Assembly (NCBI RefSeq): GCF_000757485.1
Contig: NZ_JPYO01000046.1
Coordinates: 363,203-427,202, forward strand
Reading direction: 5' to 3'
From: Achromobacter sp. RTa
GTDB lineage: Bacteria; Pseudomonadota; Gammaproteobacteria; Burkholderiales; Burkholderiaceae_B
DNA: 64,000 bases
The notes below the pieces were generated by a model. It was not told the DNA's origin. It was given only the letters and a program-made list of their open reading frames with translations, and did not search any database. Below are positions 34,386-43,403 of the stretch, one piece after another. Both the position numbers and the translations under genes were made by a program. Numbering within the stretch: position 1 is the stretch's first letter; every line of letters starts with the position of its first letter.

Positions 34386-37300
34386 GTGTCCTCATTTTTT
34401 ACGACGAGAGCTATGTCAGCCGTACTTACGATGCAGCAACGAGGATGGGAAGCCTACGCCGGCAAACTGGGCGTGGACGTAATGCAGAAAACGCAGAAAT
34501 GCCTGGATTGGATTTGCAGCCAGGTGGAAGGCGAATACGTCCTGGATGCCGACTGCGGTCAGGCGGCCATCCTCATGTTGCTTGCGCGAGAAGGCAAGGC
34601 AGTCGTCGGACTATGCTCTCGTAGCGCCGCATTGACGCAGGCCAGCTCGTTCATCGGAGAGGAGCCCGCCCAGGTCCAACGCAACATCACACTGCAGACG
34701 GGATCGTTGCAGAGCAACCATACCCTGATCGATCGCACCTTCGACACCGTGCTGCTGCCGCAAAGCCTGATCCAGGAAGAACATCCCGGTGATCATGTCG
34801 AGCTCGCATTTCGCAAGCTGAAACCAGGCGGCAGACTGATTTCGCTCTGGCCCTTCGGCGCCCTCGCTCCGTCCGGAGCCGGTTACTACCTGCGCGAGCC
34901 AATGAAATTGCTCGCTCGCCACTTCGAAACCCTTGAGGTCCGTTTGTTCGGGGATGTGCTCGTCATCGTCGCCAACGCCCGCCTCAAGGTGCTGGAACGA
35001 CTCCCCGCCCCTAATGCTTGGCCAGACAGCCTGATCCAGGAGGCGGAAAGCACCGTCACGCAGCTGCAGCAAGCCTCCAAAGGCCAGTTGCACGCAGCGC
35101 AAAGCCAGGCCCAGGAATTGCGCCATGAATTGGAACAAGCCAACGCCCAGTTGGCCGAGTTGATCCGCCTGCAGGCGGAACATGAAACCCAGGCGGCCAC
35201 GCTAAAGGCGCAGCTCGATTCGATCCAGCATGCCGAACGCGACTCGGCTTCGATAGCGCAAAACGAATTGCGCCAGTTGAAGACTGCGTTAAAAGAGAGC
35301 CAGGAAGCAGCGGTCACGTCGCAACATGCCGCAGCGCACGCGCAGGCTCAAGCCCGTATCCTTGAACTGGAGAAGGTGCAGGAAATCGCAGTCTTGCGGT
35401 ACGAAAAGCTGCAGCGCGAAACCGCCATGCGGGAGGCGCAGCAGGATGCCGAGCTGAAAATTGCCGAAGCCAAGGCCGAAGTATCGGGCGCAGCCGAGGC
35501 GCTCACTGCCGCGCGCCAGGAACTCGACAAGCTGCGGCAGCGCTTCCAGGACGCCGAAGCGACCTCAGCCGCCCGAGAGGAAGTTTTCGGCAAGCGGATC
35601 GAAGAGTTGCAGCAATCACTCAACGCCAAGCAGGAAGAAATCGCTGAAGGCAAGTCGCGCATCGACGAACTTGTCGCGACGGTGTCGCAACGAGAAAGCG
35701 CCATTCTGAAGCTGGATGAGGAAATCGCAGAACTGCGCGATGCGCGAGAAGCGTTGGCTGCGGAGAAGCAGCAGACCGATGCCCGCATTATTGACATCGA
35801 AACGGCCGCGCAACAGACGGCCAAAGCCCTCGAGCAAGAAAGAGAACAGGCAAAGCGCCGCATAGACACGCTCGAAGCGTCGATCGCCGAAAGCGCTGCA
35901 ACACGACAGTCGATGGCACAAACGCAGGCCCAGTTGCAAGCCGACAACAAATCGATGGAATGGTCTCTGAAGACGCTGAATAACCAGTTGTCGGAAGCAC
36001 GCACAACTCAGCGCAATACCCAGGCAGCGAGTGCTCAAGAGATACAGCAACTGCAGAAACAACTCGCAGAAGCGCAAAAGCGCGTTGACATGACGGCGGC
36101 TCAACTGAAAGAAGCCCAGATGAAGGGCCGAGAGTTCGTGACGCAGTTCAGGGAATCGCAGTCGCAAGAGAAGGAAGCGGTAGAAAAAATCCGCCATCTT
36201 GAGCGCCGTATCCGCAACCTGGAGCAGCAGAAGGCCCAAGCCCTGCTCCAGGTTGAGCAAACGCGCAAAACCCTCTCCTTCCAGTTGGGCTATGCTCTAC
36301 TTCACGCCTTCAAGTCCTGGTCATCGTTTATCGGTCTCCCCGGCGAATTAATCCGCATACACAAAGATGGCAAGGAACGGCGCAAGCGCAAACTCTTGAA
36401 GCAAACAGGGGCATCCCATGCGTCCGCTTCTGTCAAGGCTACTCCCCGCGCAGAACCCAAAGTTGCGCCCCAAGCCTCGATCGTCACTCCTGCATCGGTA
36501 GCCGACTTCCTGCTTCAACAACAAAAGTTGAAGGTCGCAGGGATCATGGACGAATTTACCTTTCACTCTTATGCTCCAGAGTGCGAACTGCTCCAGCTTC
36601 GCCCCGAAGACTGGCGCACGCAAGTCGACGACTTTCAGCCCGATCTCGTATTTATCGAGTCCGCGTGGAAAGGCGTGGACGACAGCTGGAAGGGCATTAT
36701 CAGCAACTGCACGGACGAGATCACCGGCCTGCTCGCACATTGTCGGGCTAAGGGTATTCCTTCGATCTTCTGGAACAAGGAAGACCCTGTCCATTTCAGC
36801 ACCTTCATTCCGGTAGCGGGCTTAGTCGACCACGTATTCACCACAGACGTGGACTGCTTGCCCAAATACAAGGCCGCGCTTGGCCACGACCGCGTTTCCC
36901 TGCTTCCGTTTGCCGCGCAACCGAAAACGCACAACCCGATCGAAAAATTCGATCGCAAAGACGCTTTCAACTTTGCGGGCTCCTACTACCTGCGGTATCC
37001 GGAACGCCAGCGCGATTTCGCCGCCCTTATCGATACTGTCTCCTCATTGAAACCCGTAGAAATCTACGATCGGAATTACGACAAACCGCACCCGCATTAC
37101 GAGTTTCCGGAAAAATACTCTTCGATGATTCTGGGCAGCTTGCCCTTTTCCGAGATCGATAAAGCCTATAAGGGATACCGCTATGGGGTGAACATGAACA
37201 CCATCAAGCAATCCCAGACGATGTATGCGCGACGTGTTTTTGAATTGCTTGCCTCCAATACCGTGGTAGTAAGCAATTTTTCGCGCGGCGTACGAGTTAT

Positions 37301-39749
37301 GTTTGGCGATTTGGTAGTATGTTCTGACGACGCGGACCAGATCCGGACCCAGCTCGAGCCGATCTGCGCTGATGAAGTCACTTACCGCAAGTTCCGACTC
37401 CAGGGATTGCGTAAGGTTATGTCGCAGCATACCTATCGACAACGCGTGCAATACATAAAGGCAAAACTCGCCGGCCAACCAGTCCAAGAGCACGTCCGCT
37501 CCGTGCTTGTCGTAGCCTACGCAAAAAATGCGGCCCAGCGCGACACGGTCATTGATGCCTTCTCCCGACAACACCACGCAGCCAAGACCCTGTATATTGT
37601 GTCCCCAACTGACGGAGCCAAGGGGGTAGACCTTCCAGGTGTACATGTCTTTTCGAGTGTTGGTGACATGACAGCTGCAGTCCTTGCGTCGCAATCCAGC
37701 TTCGAGCTGATCGGAGGCATGCACCCTCAGGCTTATTATGGTGCGCACTATCTCATGGACCTTGCGCTGGCTCGCGAATATTCCGATGCCGCGGCCTACA
37801 CAAAGGCTGCCCATTATGTATTCGAAGCGGATGGCAACCTCATTCTGAAAAACGACGGCAAGCAATACCGTGCTAGCACGAACGCTGCAATAAATCGCTC
37901 GTTGTACAGAATCTCCAGCTTGAGCCCCGAACAGCTGCAGCACATTTGTGCAATGGAGGCGACTCAGGTGCCGGTCGACGCGCTTGCCATAGACGAATTC
38001 AACTATTGCGACCTGCCACCGCACACCGCTTTACCTCTCGACGCCCAGCAGCGTTGCTCCGACCTAGCCGTTCGAGATAGCGGCGCGTCATTCTATGCGG
38101 ACTTGATTCCAATCGCGGAAAAAATAAAGAACACTCCAACCTCGGATCGCAATGGTGATAACACGCTGCCCAGGCTTACTGCACAGGAATTGCATGCTGT
38201 GCTCCCGGCGCCTGCTTCCAAACAAATCCAAATGAGCTTGAAGGACGGGAAACTAAATATCCGCAGCACCATGCCGCCGGACAAGTTCGCGTATTTATAT
38301 GCGAAGAAGATCTTTACCCGGGACGAGCTCAATCTCGTGTTGAATAGCCACTTCGAAGTCGTGACCTCTGATTCCCAGGAGATCAGATCGGTGTTCGAAT
38401 TCCAAGATCAGGCCGGCAAGAAAATTGCTCATCAGATGAATCCAATAGGCGGTGGCCACACCCTCGCAATTCCGCCGAATTGCGTCAAGATAAGGCTCGG
38501 ATTCCGAATCCAAGGAAATGGAAGCGGCAACATCGAGGCCCTGGTACTAGGGTCCCACGGCGAGCCACCAGCTACGCTCGTAAGCCGCTCCCAATATCTC
38601 GTGCTAACGAAGCAGTATCCTGCATATGACGATCTGTATCGCTATGGCTTCCTGCACAGCCGCGTTCGGTCCTATCGCGAGGCAGGTCTTGACGTTGACG
38701 TATTCCGATTGACCAATCTGCAGGAAACGCCATATCGAGAGTTTGAAGGAATCGACGTAGTCAGCGGAGATCTGGAATTGCTTGACCAGACCTTGGCTAG
38801 CGGGCAGTACAAGAAGGTGCTGGTACATCTTCTCGATGAAAAGATGTGGTCTGTGCTCGAAAAGCACCTGGACAAGGTAAAGGTTGACATATGGGTGCAT
38901 GGCGCAGAGATCCAGGTATGGCAACGGCGAGAATTCGAATTCGAGAGAATGTCGAAGGATGAAGTAACACGCCAGAAAAAACTGAGCGATAAACGTGTAA
39001 AGTTCTGGAAAAGAGTCCTGCAGCCACAACCCCATCCCAACGTGCACCTGATCTTCGTCTCCCAGTACTTCGCTGACGAAGTCGCTGGCGATCTGGGCGT
39101 CAAGTTGCCTGACGCATCCTATTCGATCATTCATAACTATATTGACAGCAGCATTTTTGCGTACCACAAAAAAAGTCCGTCCCAGCGACTGAAGCTATTG
39201 TCGATCAGGCCGTATGCAAGTCGAAAATATGCAAACGATCTAACTGTGAACTGCATTCTGGAATTATCCCGGCGCCCCTACTTCGCCGAACTTCAGTTCA
39301 ATCTGTATGGAGATGGCGATCTGTTCGACGATGTCACCAAACCGGTTTCTCATTTCGAAAATGTTCATTTGCACAAGAGATTTTTGTCTCAACGAGAAAT
39401 TGCGGAAGTCCATACCAATCACGGAATTTTCCTGACACCTACGCGTATGGACGCCCAAGGAGTATCACGCGATGAGGCGATGTCGTCCGGACTAGTGCCG
39501 ATCACCAATTCAGTCGCAGCAATTCCAGAATTTGTAGATGCGGCGTGCGGATATCTGGCCCCGGCAGAGGACAGTATTGCCATGGCAAATGCCATCGAAG
39601 AAATGTATAAAAATCCGCAAATTTTTCTCGACAAATCCGAACGTGCATCCGCGAGGGTTGCTGCGCAATGCGGCTTCGACAACACTATAAAACAAGAGCT
39701 TGCAATTCTGGCCGGCACCCATCGCGGCAGGCCTGCACCTACGCAATAA
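34386..39749 (+). CDS. Multidomain methyltransferase-like / coiled-coil / double glycosyltransferase protein
   Basis: 1787 residues from a GTG; an ATG at 34413 (residue 10) is an alternative. Residues about 20-200 resemble a SAM methyltransferase, but motif I reads VLDADCGQA instead of the usual VLDxGCGxG. About 218-650 is a continuous coiled coil rich in Glu, Gln, Ala and Lys. About 710-1050 is a CgeB-like glycosyltransferase (DUF3880-type): FIESAWKGVDDSWKG, IPSIFWNKEDPVHF, YARRVFELLASNTVVVSNFS. About 1040-1180 has a small alpha/beta domain. About 1400-1787 is a GT4-type transferase ending FLTPTRMDAQGVSRDEAMSS, GLVPITNSVAAIPEFVD. It probably builds the capsule repeat; a coiled coil between a methyltransferase-like head and transferases recalls chain-length control proteins (inference). 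The CgeB part is paralogous to the gene at 44894-45958. Confidence 0.8.
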   Translation: MSSFFTTRAMSAVLTMQQRGWEAYAGKLGVDVMQKTQKCLDWICSQVEGEYVLDADCGQAAILMLLAREGKAVVGLCSRSAALTQASSFIGEEPAQVQRNITLQTGSLQSNHTLIDRTFDTVLLPQSLIQEEHPGDHVELAFRKLKPGGRLISLWPFGALAPSGAGYYLREPMKLLARHFETLEVRLFGDVLVIVANARLKVLERLPAPNAWPDSLIQEAESTVTQLQQASKGQLHAAQSQAQELRHELEQANAQLAELIRLQAEHETQAATLKAQLDSIQHAERDSASIAQNELRQLKTALKESQEAAVTSQHAAAHAQAQARILELEKVQEIAVLRYEKLQRETAMREAQQDAELKIAEAKAEVSGAAEALTAARQELDKLRQRFQDAEATSAAREEVFGKRIEELQQSLNAKQEEIAEGKSRIDELVATVSQRESAILKLDEEIAELRDAREALAAEKQQTDARIIDIETAAQQTAKALEQEREQAKRRIDTLEASIAESAATRQSMAQTQAQLQADNKSMEWSLKTLNNQLSEARTTQRNTQAASAQEIQQLQKQLAEAQKRVDMTAAQLKEAQMKGREFVTQFRESQSQEKEAVEKIRHLERRIRNLEQQKAQALLQVEQTRKTLSFQLGYALLHAFKSWSSFIGLPGELIRIHKDGKERRKRKLLKQTGASHASASVKATPRAEPKVAPQASIVTPASVADFLLQQQKLKVAGIMDEFTFHSYAPECELLQLRPEDWRTQVDDFQPDLVFIESAWKGVDDSWKGIISNCTDEITGLLAHCRAKGIPSIFWNKEDPVHFSTFIPVAGLVDHVFTTDVDCLPKYKAALGHDRVSLLPFAAQPKTHNPIEKFDRKDAFNFAGSYYLRYPERQRDFAALIDTVSSLKPVEIYDRNYDKPHPHYEFPEKYSSMILGSLPFSEIDKAYKGYRYGVNMNTIKQSQTMYARRVFELLASNTVVVSNFSRGVRVMFGDLVVCSDDADQIRTQLEPICADEVTYRKFRLQGLRKVMSQHTYRQRVQYIKAKLAGQPVQEHVRSVLVVAYAKNAAQRDTVIDAFSRQHHAAKTLYIVSPTDGAKGVDLPGVHVFSSVGDMTAAVLASQSSFELIGGMHPQAYYGAHYLMDLALAREYSDAAAYTKAAHYVFEADGNLILKNDGKQYRASTNAAINRSLYRISSLSPEQLQHICAMEATQVPVDALAIDEFNYCDLPPHTALPLDAQQRCSDLAVRDSGASFYADLIPIAEKIKNTPTSDRNGDNTLPRLTAQELHAVLPAPASKQIQMSLKDGKLNIRSTMPPDKFAYLYAKKIFTRDELNLVLNSHFEVVTSDSQEIRSVFEFQDQAGKKIAHQMNPIGGGHTLAIPPNCVKIRLGFRIQGNGSGNIEALVLGSHGEPPATLVSRSQYLVLTKQYPAYDDLYRYGFLHSRVRSYREAGLDVDVFRLTNLQETPYREFEGIDVVSGDLELLDQTLASGQYKKVLVHLLDEKMWSVLEKHLDKVKVDIWVHGAEIQVWQRREFEFERMSKDEVTRQKKLSDKRVKFWKRVLQPQPHPNVHLIFVSQYFADEVAGDLGVKLPDASYSIIHNYIDSSIFAYHKKSPSQRLKLLSIRPYASRKYANDLTVNCILELSRRPYFAELQFNLYGDGDLFDDVTKPVSHFENVHLHKRFLSQREIAEVHTNHGIFLTPTRMDAQGVSRDEAMSSGLVPITNSVAAIPEFVDAACGYLAPAEDSIAMANAIEEMYKNPQIFLDKSERASARVAAQCGFDNTIKQELAILAGTHRGRPAPTQ

Positions 39750-39754
39750 AATAT

Positions 39755-42250
39755 ATGAAAATACTGCGTGCCGCTGTTTTCGGCGGCCTATATCTTGACA
39801 TCGATCTACGGCGAAGCATCGAAATCCAGGCAGGAATTGCTGTTTTACCAAATGCGGCTCGATCCAGCATCCTGGTGTACGATGCCGCCTGCCGGCGGCC
39901 CAACGGGCAACAAACCATACGCGTGCCTGCCGTATCCGAAAGAGTCGACTCGATTATTCAGACAGATTTATGCGGAAATTGGTTTAAACAGATTCGCAAA
40001 TACCAACCGGAGATCATTCTGTTCGATCTTACGGCGGAATGGTATAGCATCGTACAAGATTCAAACGGATTGCTATATACCACATCGCCAGAATTTCGGA
40101 AACACGTCAAGCCGCTACTGGCGGAACAGGCGCTGTCAACAGTCATCGAAGATGAAAAAGGGTGGGACCAAGCATTACGCCGCATTCGGGCAGAGCTCGC
40201 TGCTAACGATCTGCTAGATAAAATAATTCTTGTGGAGCTACGTTCAGCTGAACGTGGCGCCTCGGGTTCACCCCATTTCAATATTTACAGCACCCTGGAA
40301 AGAAAGTACGCCGTCGCCCGGCAGGTTTTTTCTGAGCAAAAATTTATCGTTCATCATATTGCTACTAATGACCTGATTGCCAACGACTCGCCAGTAAATC
40401 CTTTCGAAATTCCCGATCGGAATCGCCCTGAGTTCATAACTCTGCTGCGCACCGCCGTCACTGAGGGCAATGGATCAACGGCACCGGAGAATTCCCAGAT
40501 GCCCGCGCCTCCACTGCTCCCAAAACAATCATTCGACTCATATATAGCCGGGCGCACAACCACTCAGCCGTCGCCCATCTCAATTGCGGCAGCAGAGGAG
40601 CTTATTGAGAACGGAACACTACGTATCGCCGGGTTTGCCGATTTCCATTACTCTCTTCCATTGCTTTGGAATGCCGATCCATTCCACAATCGCACATGGA
40701 AATGGTATGTACACCAGTTGGTGTTCATACCATGGCTTATTGCACATTCGAAACAAGCGCCGGAGTCTAACGCACTGAGCTTCGCTGTAAGCGCAGTGTT
40801 TTCATGGTGGGAGTTCGCCTCGGAGAATCCCGAGGCTGAAGATATATGGCACGACCATGGCACGGCATTGCGTGCACGCAATATACTCGATCTCTTGATC
40901 GCATTGAAAATCAGAACAGCTTCCAGTCAAGAGATCAGTATTGCACGTCTAGAATCGGTCCTCGCAGAACATCAAAAAAAGCTTTCGGTCACTAGCTTTT
41001 ATAGCCGACATACGAATCACGGTTTCGACCAAGCATTGGTCCTGGTCGAAATATCCGTCTATTTTATTCATCGCCAAGGCCAAGATCGGCAATATTTAGA
41101 TCTTGCTCTGTCCAGACTGGAAGATGAGATTTCCCATGCGTTTGCGACTGACGGAGGGCATGTAGAGAATAGCCCTGGCTATCTCGTATACGGATTGAAA
41201 CAGGCATTAGAGGCTCAAAACGCAATCCGAAAACTACTCGGCTCATCGTCCGACTTCGGCATGGAACGGGAACGCTTTACTGCCGCCCTCTCCGCACTTG
41301 CCTATTCTGTTCGACCCGATGGGAAACTCCCTCACATCGGAGATACTGCTGATTTCATAGTCAAAGATTTTCTTCGACGGGACCCATCGTCGGAATATCA
41401 GAATTTTCTATATTCGATCAGCGGTGGAACCCGAGGACGAGCGCCGGAAGCTCTAAGCAAGGTGCTCCCCGTATCTGGTTGGGCTATGGTGAGAAGCGAA
41501 CATTCAGACGCGACAAGTTTTCGGTCGTCAGTGCACATCGTATTCAAATGCGGTTTTCTCTCGACCTACCACCGCCATGATGATGATCTATCGTTTGTGC
41601 TGTTCGGTGCCGGTGAAGACTGGATTGTCGACGGTGGGCTCTATAAGCATGCTCCTACGGATCCATTCCGTGTTTACGCCCGATCACACAATGCTCATAG
41701 TCTTGCCAGTCCGATCCATGCCCGAGTGTCACGCAGACTTCCCCAGCCCAAGTCTGCGCCCCGCATTTTGCAGCACAATGACGATAACAAAGTATTTTCG
41801 ATCACGGCCGAAACTCACATGTTCGAAGGCTTTGAATCTGTTCGATCATTGACGTACGATCGAGCCGCTGCCGAGATTGTTCTTTCTGATAGGGTTTCAC
41901 CACTAACCAGCAAGGCCGCTGAATCAGTAACTCAAGCGGAGAAAGACGGCAATGGCATATATCGGCAGAGATTTATCGTTCCCACAGACAAGAAAGTTGA
42001 GCAAAATGAATCTGGCGATATATACATCTTCTCCAGAAAAACTGGAAATAGATTAATTTTATCCCAACTCAATAAAAACTGTCCCATGCAAAGGGTAATC
42101 TCTATTGGCACTGACGCTCCAACACTTGGAGCCTGGAGATCCACTGTGCCCGGAAAGATAGAGCCAGCATACGCCATTGACTTTATTTCTTTCTCACAAG
42201 AAATGCTTTCAGAAATATTGATAAGAATAGACTTTAACAAACAAAGCTAG
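39755..42250 (+). CDS. Heparinase II/III-like protein with extra N-terminal domain
   Basis: 831 residues from the ATG at 39755, five bases after the previous stop; a longer frame from 39668 would overlap it. Residues 1-270 begin MKILRAAVFGGLYLDIDLRR and include IILFDLTAEWYSIV; I do not recognise this domain firmly, but it resembles SGNH-like DUF6270 proteins. The C-terminal part has an alpha-helical toroid and then the heparinase II/III beta-domain: STYHRHDDDLSFVLFGAGED and WIVDGGLYKHAPTDPF. Such proteins are polysaccharide lyases when secreted, but no signal peptide is visible, so it should act in the cytoplasm. In a locus making a uronic acid polymer it could edit, epimerise or degrade the polymer (inference). 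Confidence 0.72.
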   Translation: MKILRAAVFGGLYLDIDLRRSIEIQAGIAVLPNAARSSILVYDAACRRPNGQQTIRVPAVSERVDSIIQTDLCGNWFKQIRKYQPEIILFDLTAEWYSIVQDSNGLLYTTSPEFRKHVKPLLAEQALSTVIEDEKGWDQALRRIRAELAANDLLDKIILVELRSAERGASGSPHFNIYSTLERKYAVARQVFSEQKFIVHHIATNDLIANDSPVNPFEIPDRNRPEFITLLRTAVTEGNGSTAPENSQMPAPPLLPKQSFDSYIAGRTTTQPSPISIAAAEELIENGTLRIAGFADFHYSLPLLWNADPFHNRTWKWYVHQLVFIPWLIAHSKQAPESNALSFAVSAVFSWWEFASENPEAEDIWHDHGTALRARNILDLLIALKIRTASSQEISIARLESVLAEHQKKLSVTSFYSRHTNHGFDQALVLVEISVYFIHRQGQDRQYLDLALSRLEDEISHAFATDGGHVENSPGYLVYGLKQALEAQNAIRKLLGSSSDFGMERERFTAALSALAYSVRPDGKLPHIGDTADFIVKDFLRRDPSSEYQNFLYSISGGTRGRAPEALSKVLPVSGWAMVRSEHSDATSFRSSVHIVFKCGFLSTYHRHDDDLSFVLFGAGEDWIVDGGLYKHAPTDPFRVYARSHNAHSLASPIHARVSRRLPQPKSAPRILQHNDDNKVFSITAETHMFEGFESVRSLTYDRAAAEIVLSDRVSPLTSKAAESVTQAEKDGNGIYRQRFIVPTDKKVEQNESGDIYIFSRKTGNRLILSQLNKNCPMQRVISIGTDAPTLGAWRSTVPGKIEPAYAIDFISFSQEMLSEILIRIDFNKQS

Positions 42251-42380
42251 CGCATAATTTGCATAGCAATCAAACTGGCAACGAACGCTCTCCTCCCGGG
42301 CGAGTAAAACTGCCCTTTATGCAAGCGATTTAGATGCGATGAGGCAGCGAGTTACGCGAATTTAAACGAGACAAACAAGC

Positions 42381-43328
42381 ATGGTCAATGAGTCCTTCTC
42401 CCCCACCGCGATAGCTAAAGTTATAGAAGAGAATAGTCGGCTGCGAAGCAAGATTTCGGCTTTGGAGGCGCAATGCTATGCATTTACGACGGCCCTGGAG
42501 GCTTTGACTAGCACGCTATCACCTAACATCAATGATGATGATAGACGGCGGAGACTTTCAAATGCCGCACAAATCGCAGAAAATACTCCGGAAGATCGAC
42601 GAGCAAGGCTCACGGCCTCGCTGCTTCGACAATTGGCCACCGCGTGTTCGTCGACAGATTCCGTCCCAGTGGCTATCGCTCACGCATCAACGCCGGCGAC
42701 AGATGATAATACGCAACCCTATGACGCCGCGGTGAGCCCATGGCTCGAATCATTCGGGGGGTATCTGGACAGAGGAATACCTTCCTCATATAGAATTTGG
42801 CAAATGGGCCAACGCTTCCAGGCAGCAGGCAACGAGCAAGCTGCCAAACGCTGCGTTCAATTGAACTATCTCCTTCATAACTCCTCAATACCCAACACTG
42901 TAGCGATTGGAGAAAATACATCTTTTGGCTATGGTGGTATTGGAGTCGTGCTCCATGCGGCCGCTGAAATAGGGAAAGGCGTTGTAATCGGTGTCAATAC
43001 AACCCTTGGGGGAAAAACAAATACGTCGAGTAGAAGTACGGACAACCCTGGTTCGCGGTACGTTCCCAAAATTGAGGACTACGTATATCTTGCTACTGGA
43101 TGCAAAATATTAGGCGGTGTCCGCGTCGGAACGCTGAGCATCATAGGTGCCAACTCTGTAGTAATTAATGACATCCCCCCCTTCAGCGTCGCGGCAGGAT
43201 CACCTGCGGTAGTTCGTCGTCAAATCACGCCGGAAAACTGTCTGCAATATCGGACTCATTTTCCCGCCCTGAAGCACATGACGAAGCAAGAATATATAGA
43301 TCTTTTCTCGAGGAACTCACTCGGTTAA
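42381..43328 (+). CDS. Left-handed beta-helix (hexapeptide) acetyltransferase, serine-acetyltransferase-like
   Basis: 315 residues. Residues about 10-45 form a short coiled coil (VIEENSRLRSKISALEAQ). The middle is helical. The C-terminal third is a hexapeptide-repeat beta-helix resembling CysE: NTVAIGENTSFGYGGIG, VVLHAAAEIGKGVVIGVNTT, a loop, then VPKIEDYVYLATGCKILGGV, GTLSIIGANSVVINDIPPFS and VAAGSPAVV. The His of VVLHAAAEIG is the likely catalytic base. It is more likely a capsule O- or N-acetyltransferase than cysteine biosynthesis because of its place between two heparinase-like genes (inference). No signal peptide or membrane helix. Confidence 0.8.
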   Translation: MVNESFSPTAIAKVIEENSRLRSKISALEAQCYAFTTALEALTSTLSPNINDDDRRRRLSNAAQIAENTPEDRRARLTASLLRQLATACSSTDSVPVAIAHASTPATDDNTQPYDAAVSPWLESFGGYLDRGIPSSYRIWQMGQRFQAAGNEQAAKRCVQLNYLLHNSSIPNTVAIGENTSFGYGGIGVVLHAAAEIGKGVVIGVNTTLGGKTNTSSRSTDNPGSRYVPKIEDYVYLATGCKILGGVRVGTLSIIGANSVVINDIPPFSVAAGSPAVVRRQITPENCLQYRTHFPALKHMTKQEYIDLFSRNSLG

Positions 43329-43403
43329 CGCAGATTCAGTTTTCCTTGATTTTCGGTGACAGGCTATACGCCTGACAAGCCCAAAAATATATTATAAATA
43401 GAC

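Noticed and set aside
35348..36260. Antisense frames over the coiled-coil region
   Set aside because: They mirror the regular Glu/Gln/Ala codon pattern of the coiled coil; rich in Ser, Arg and Leu with no family match.
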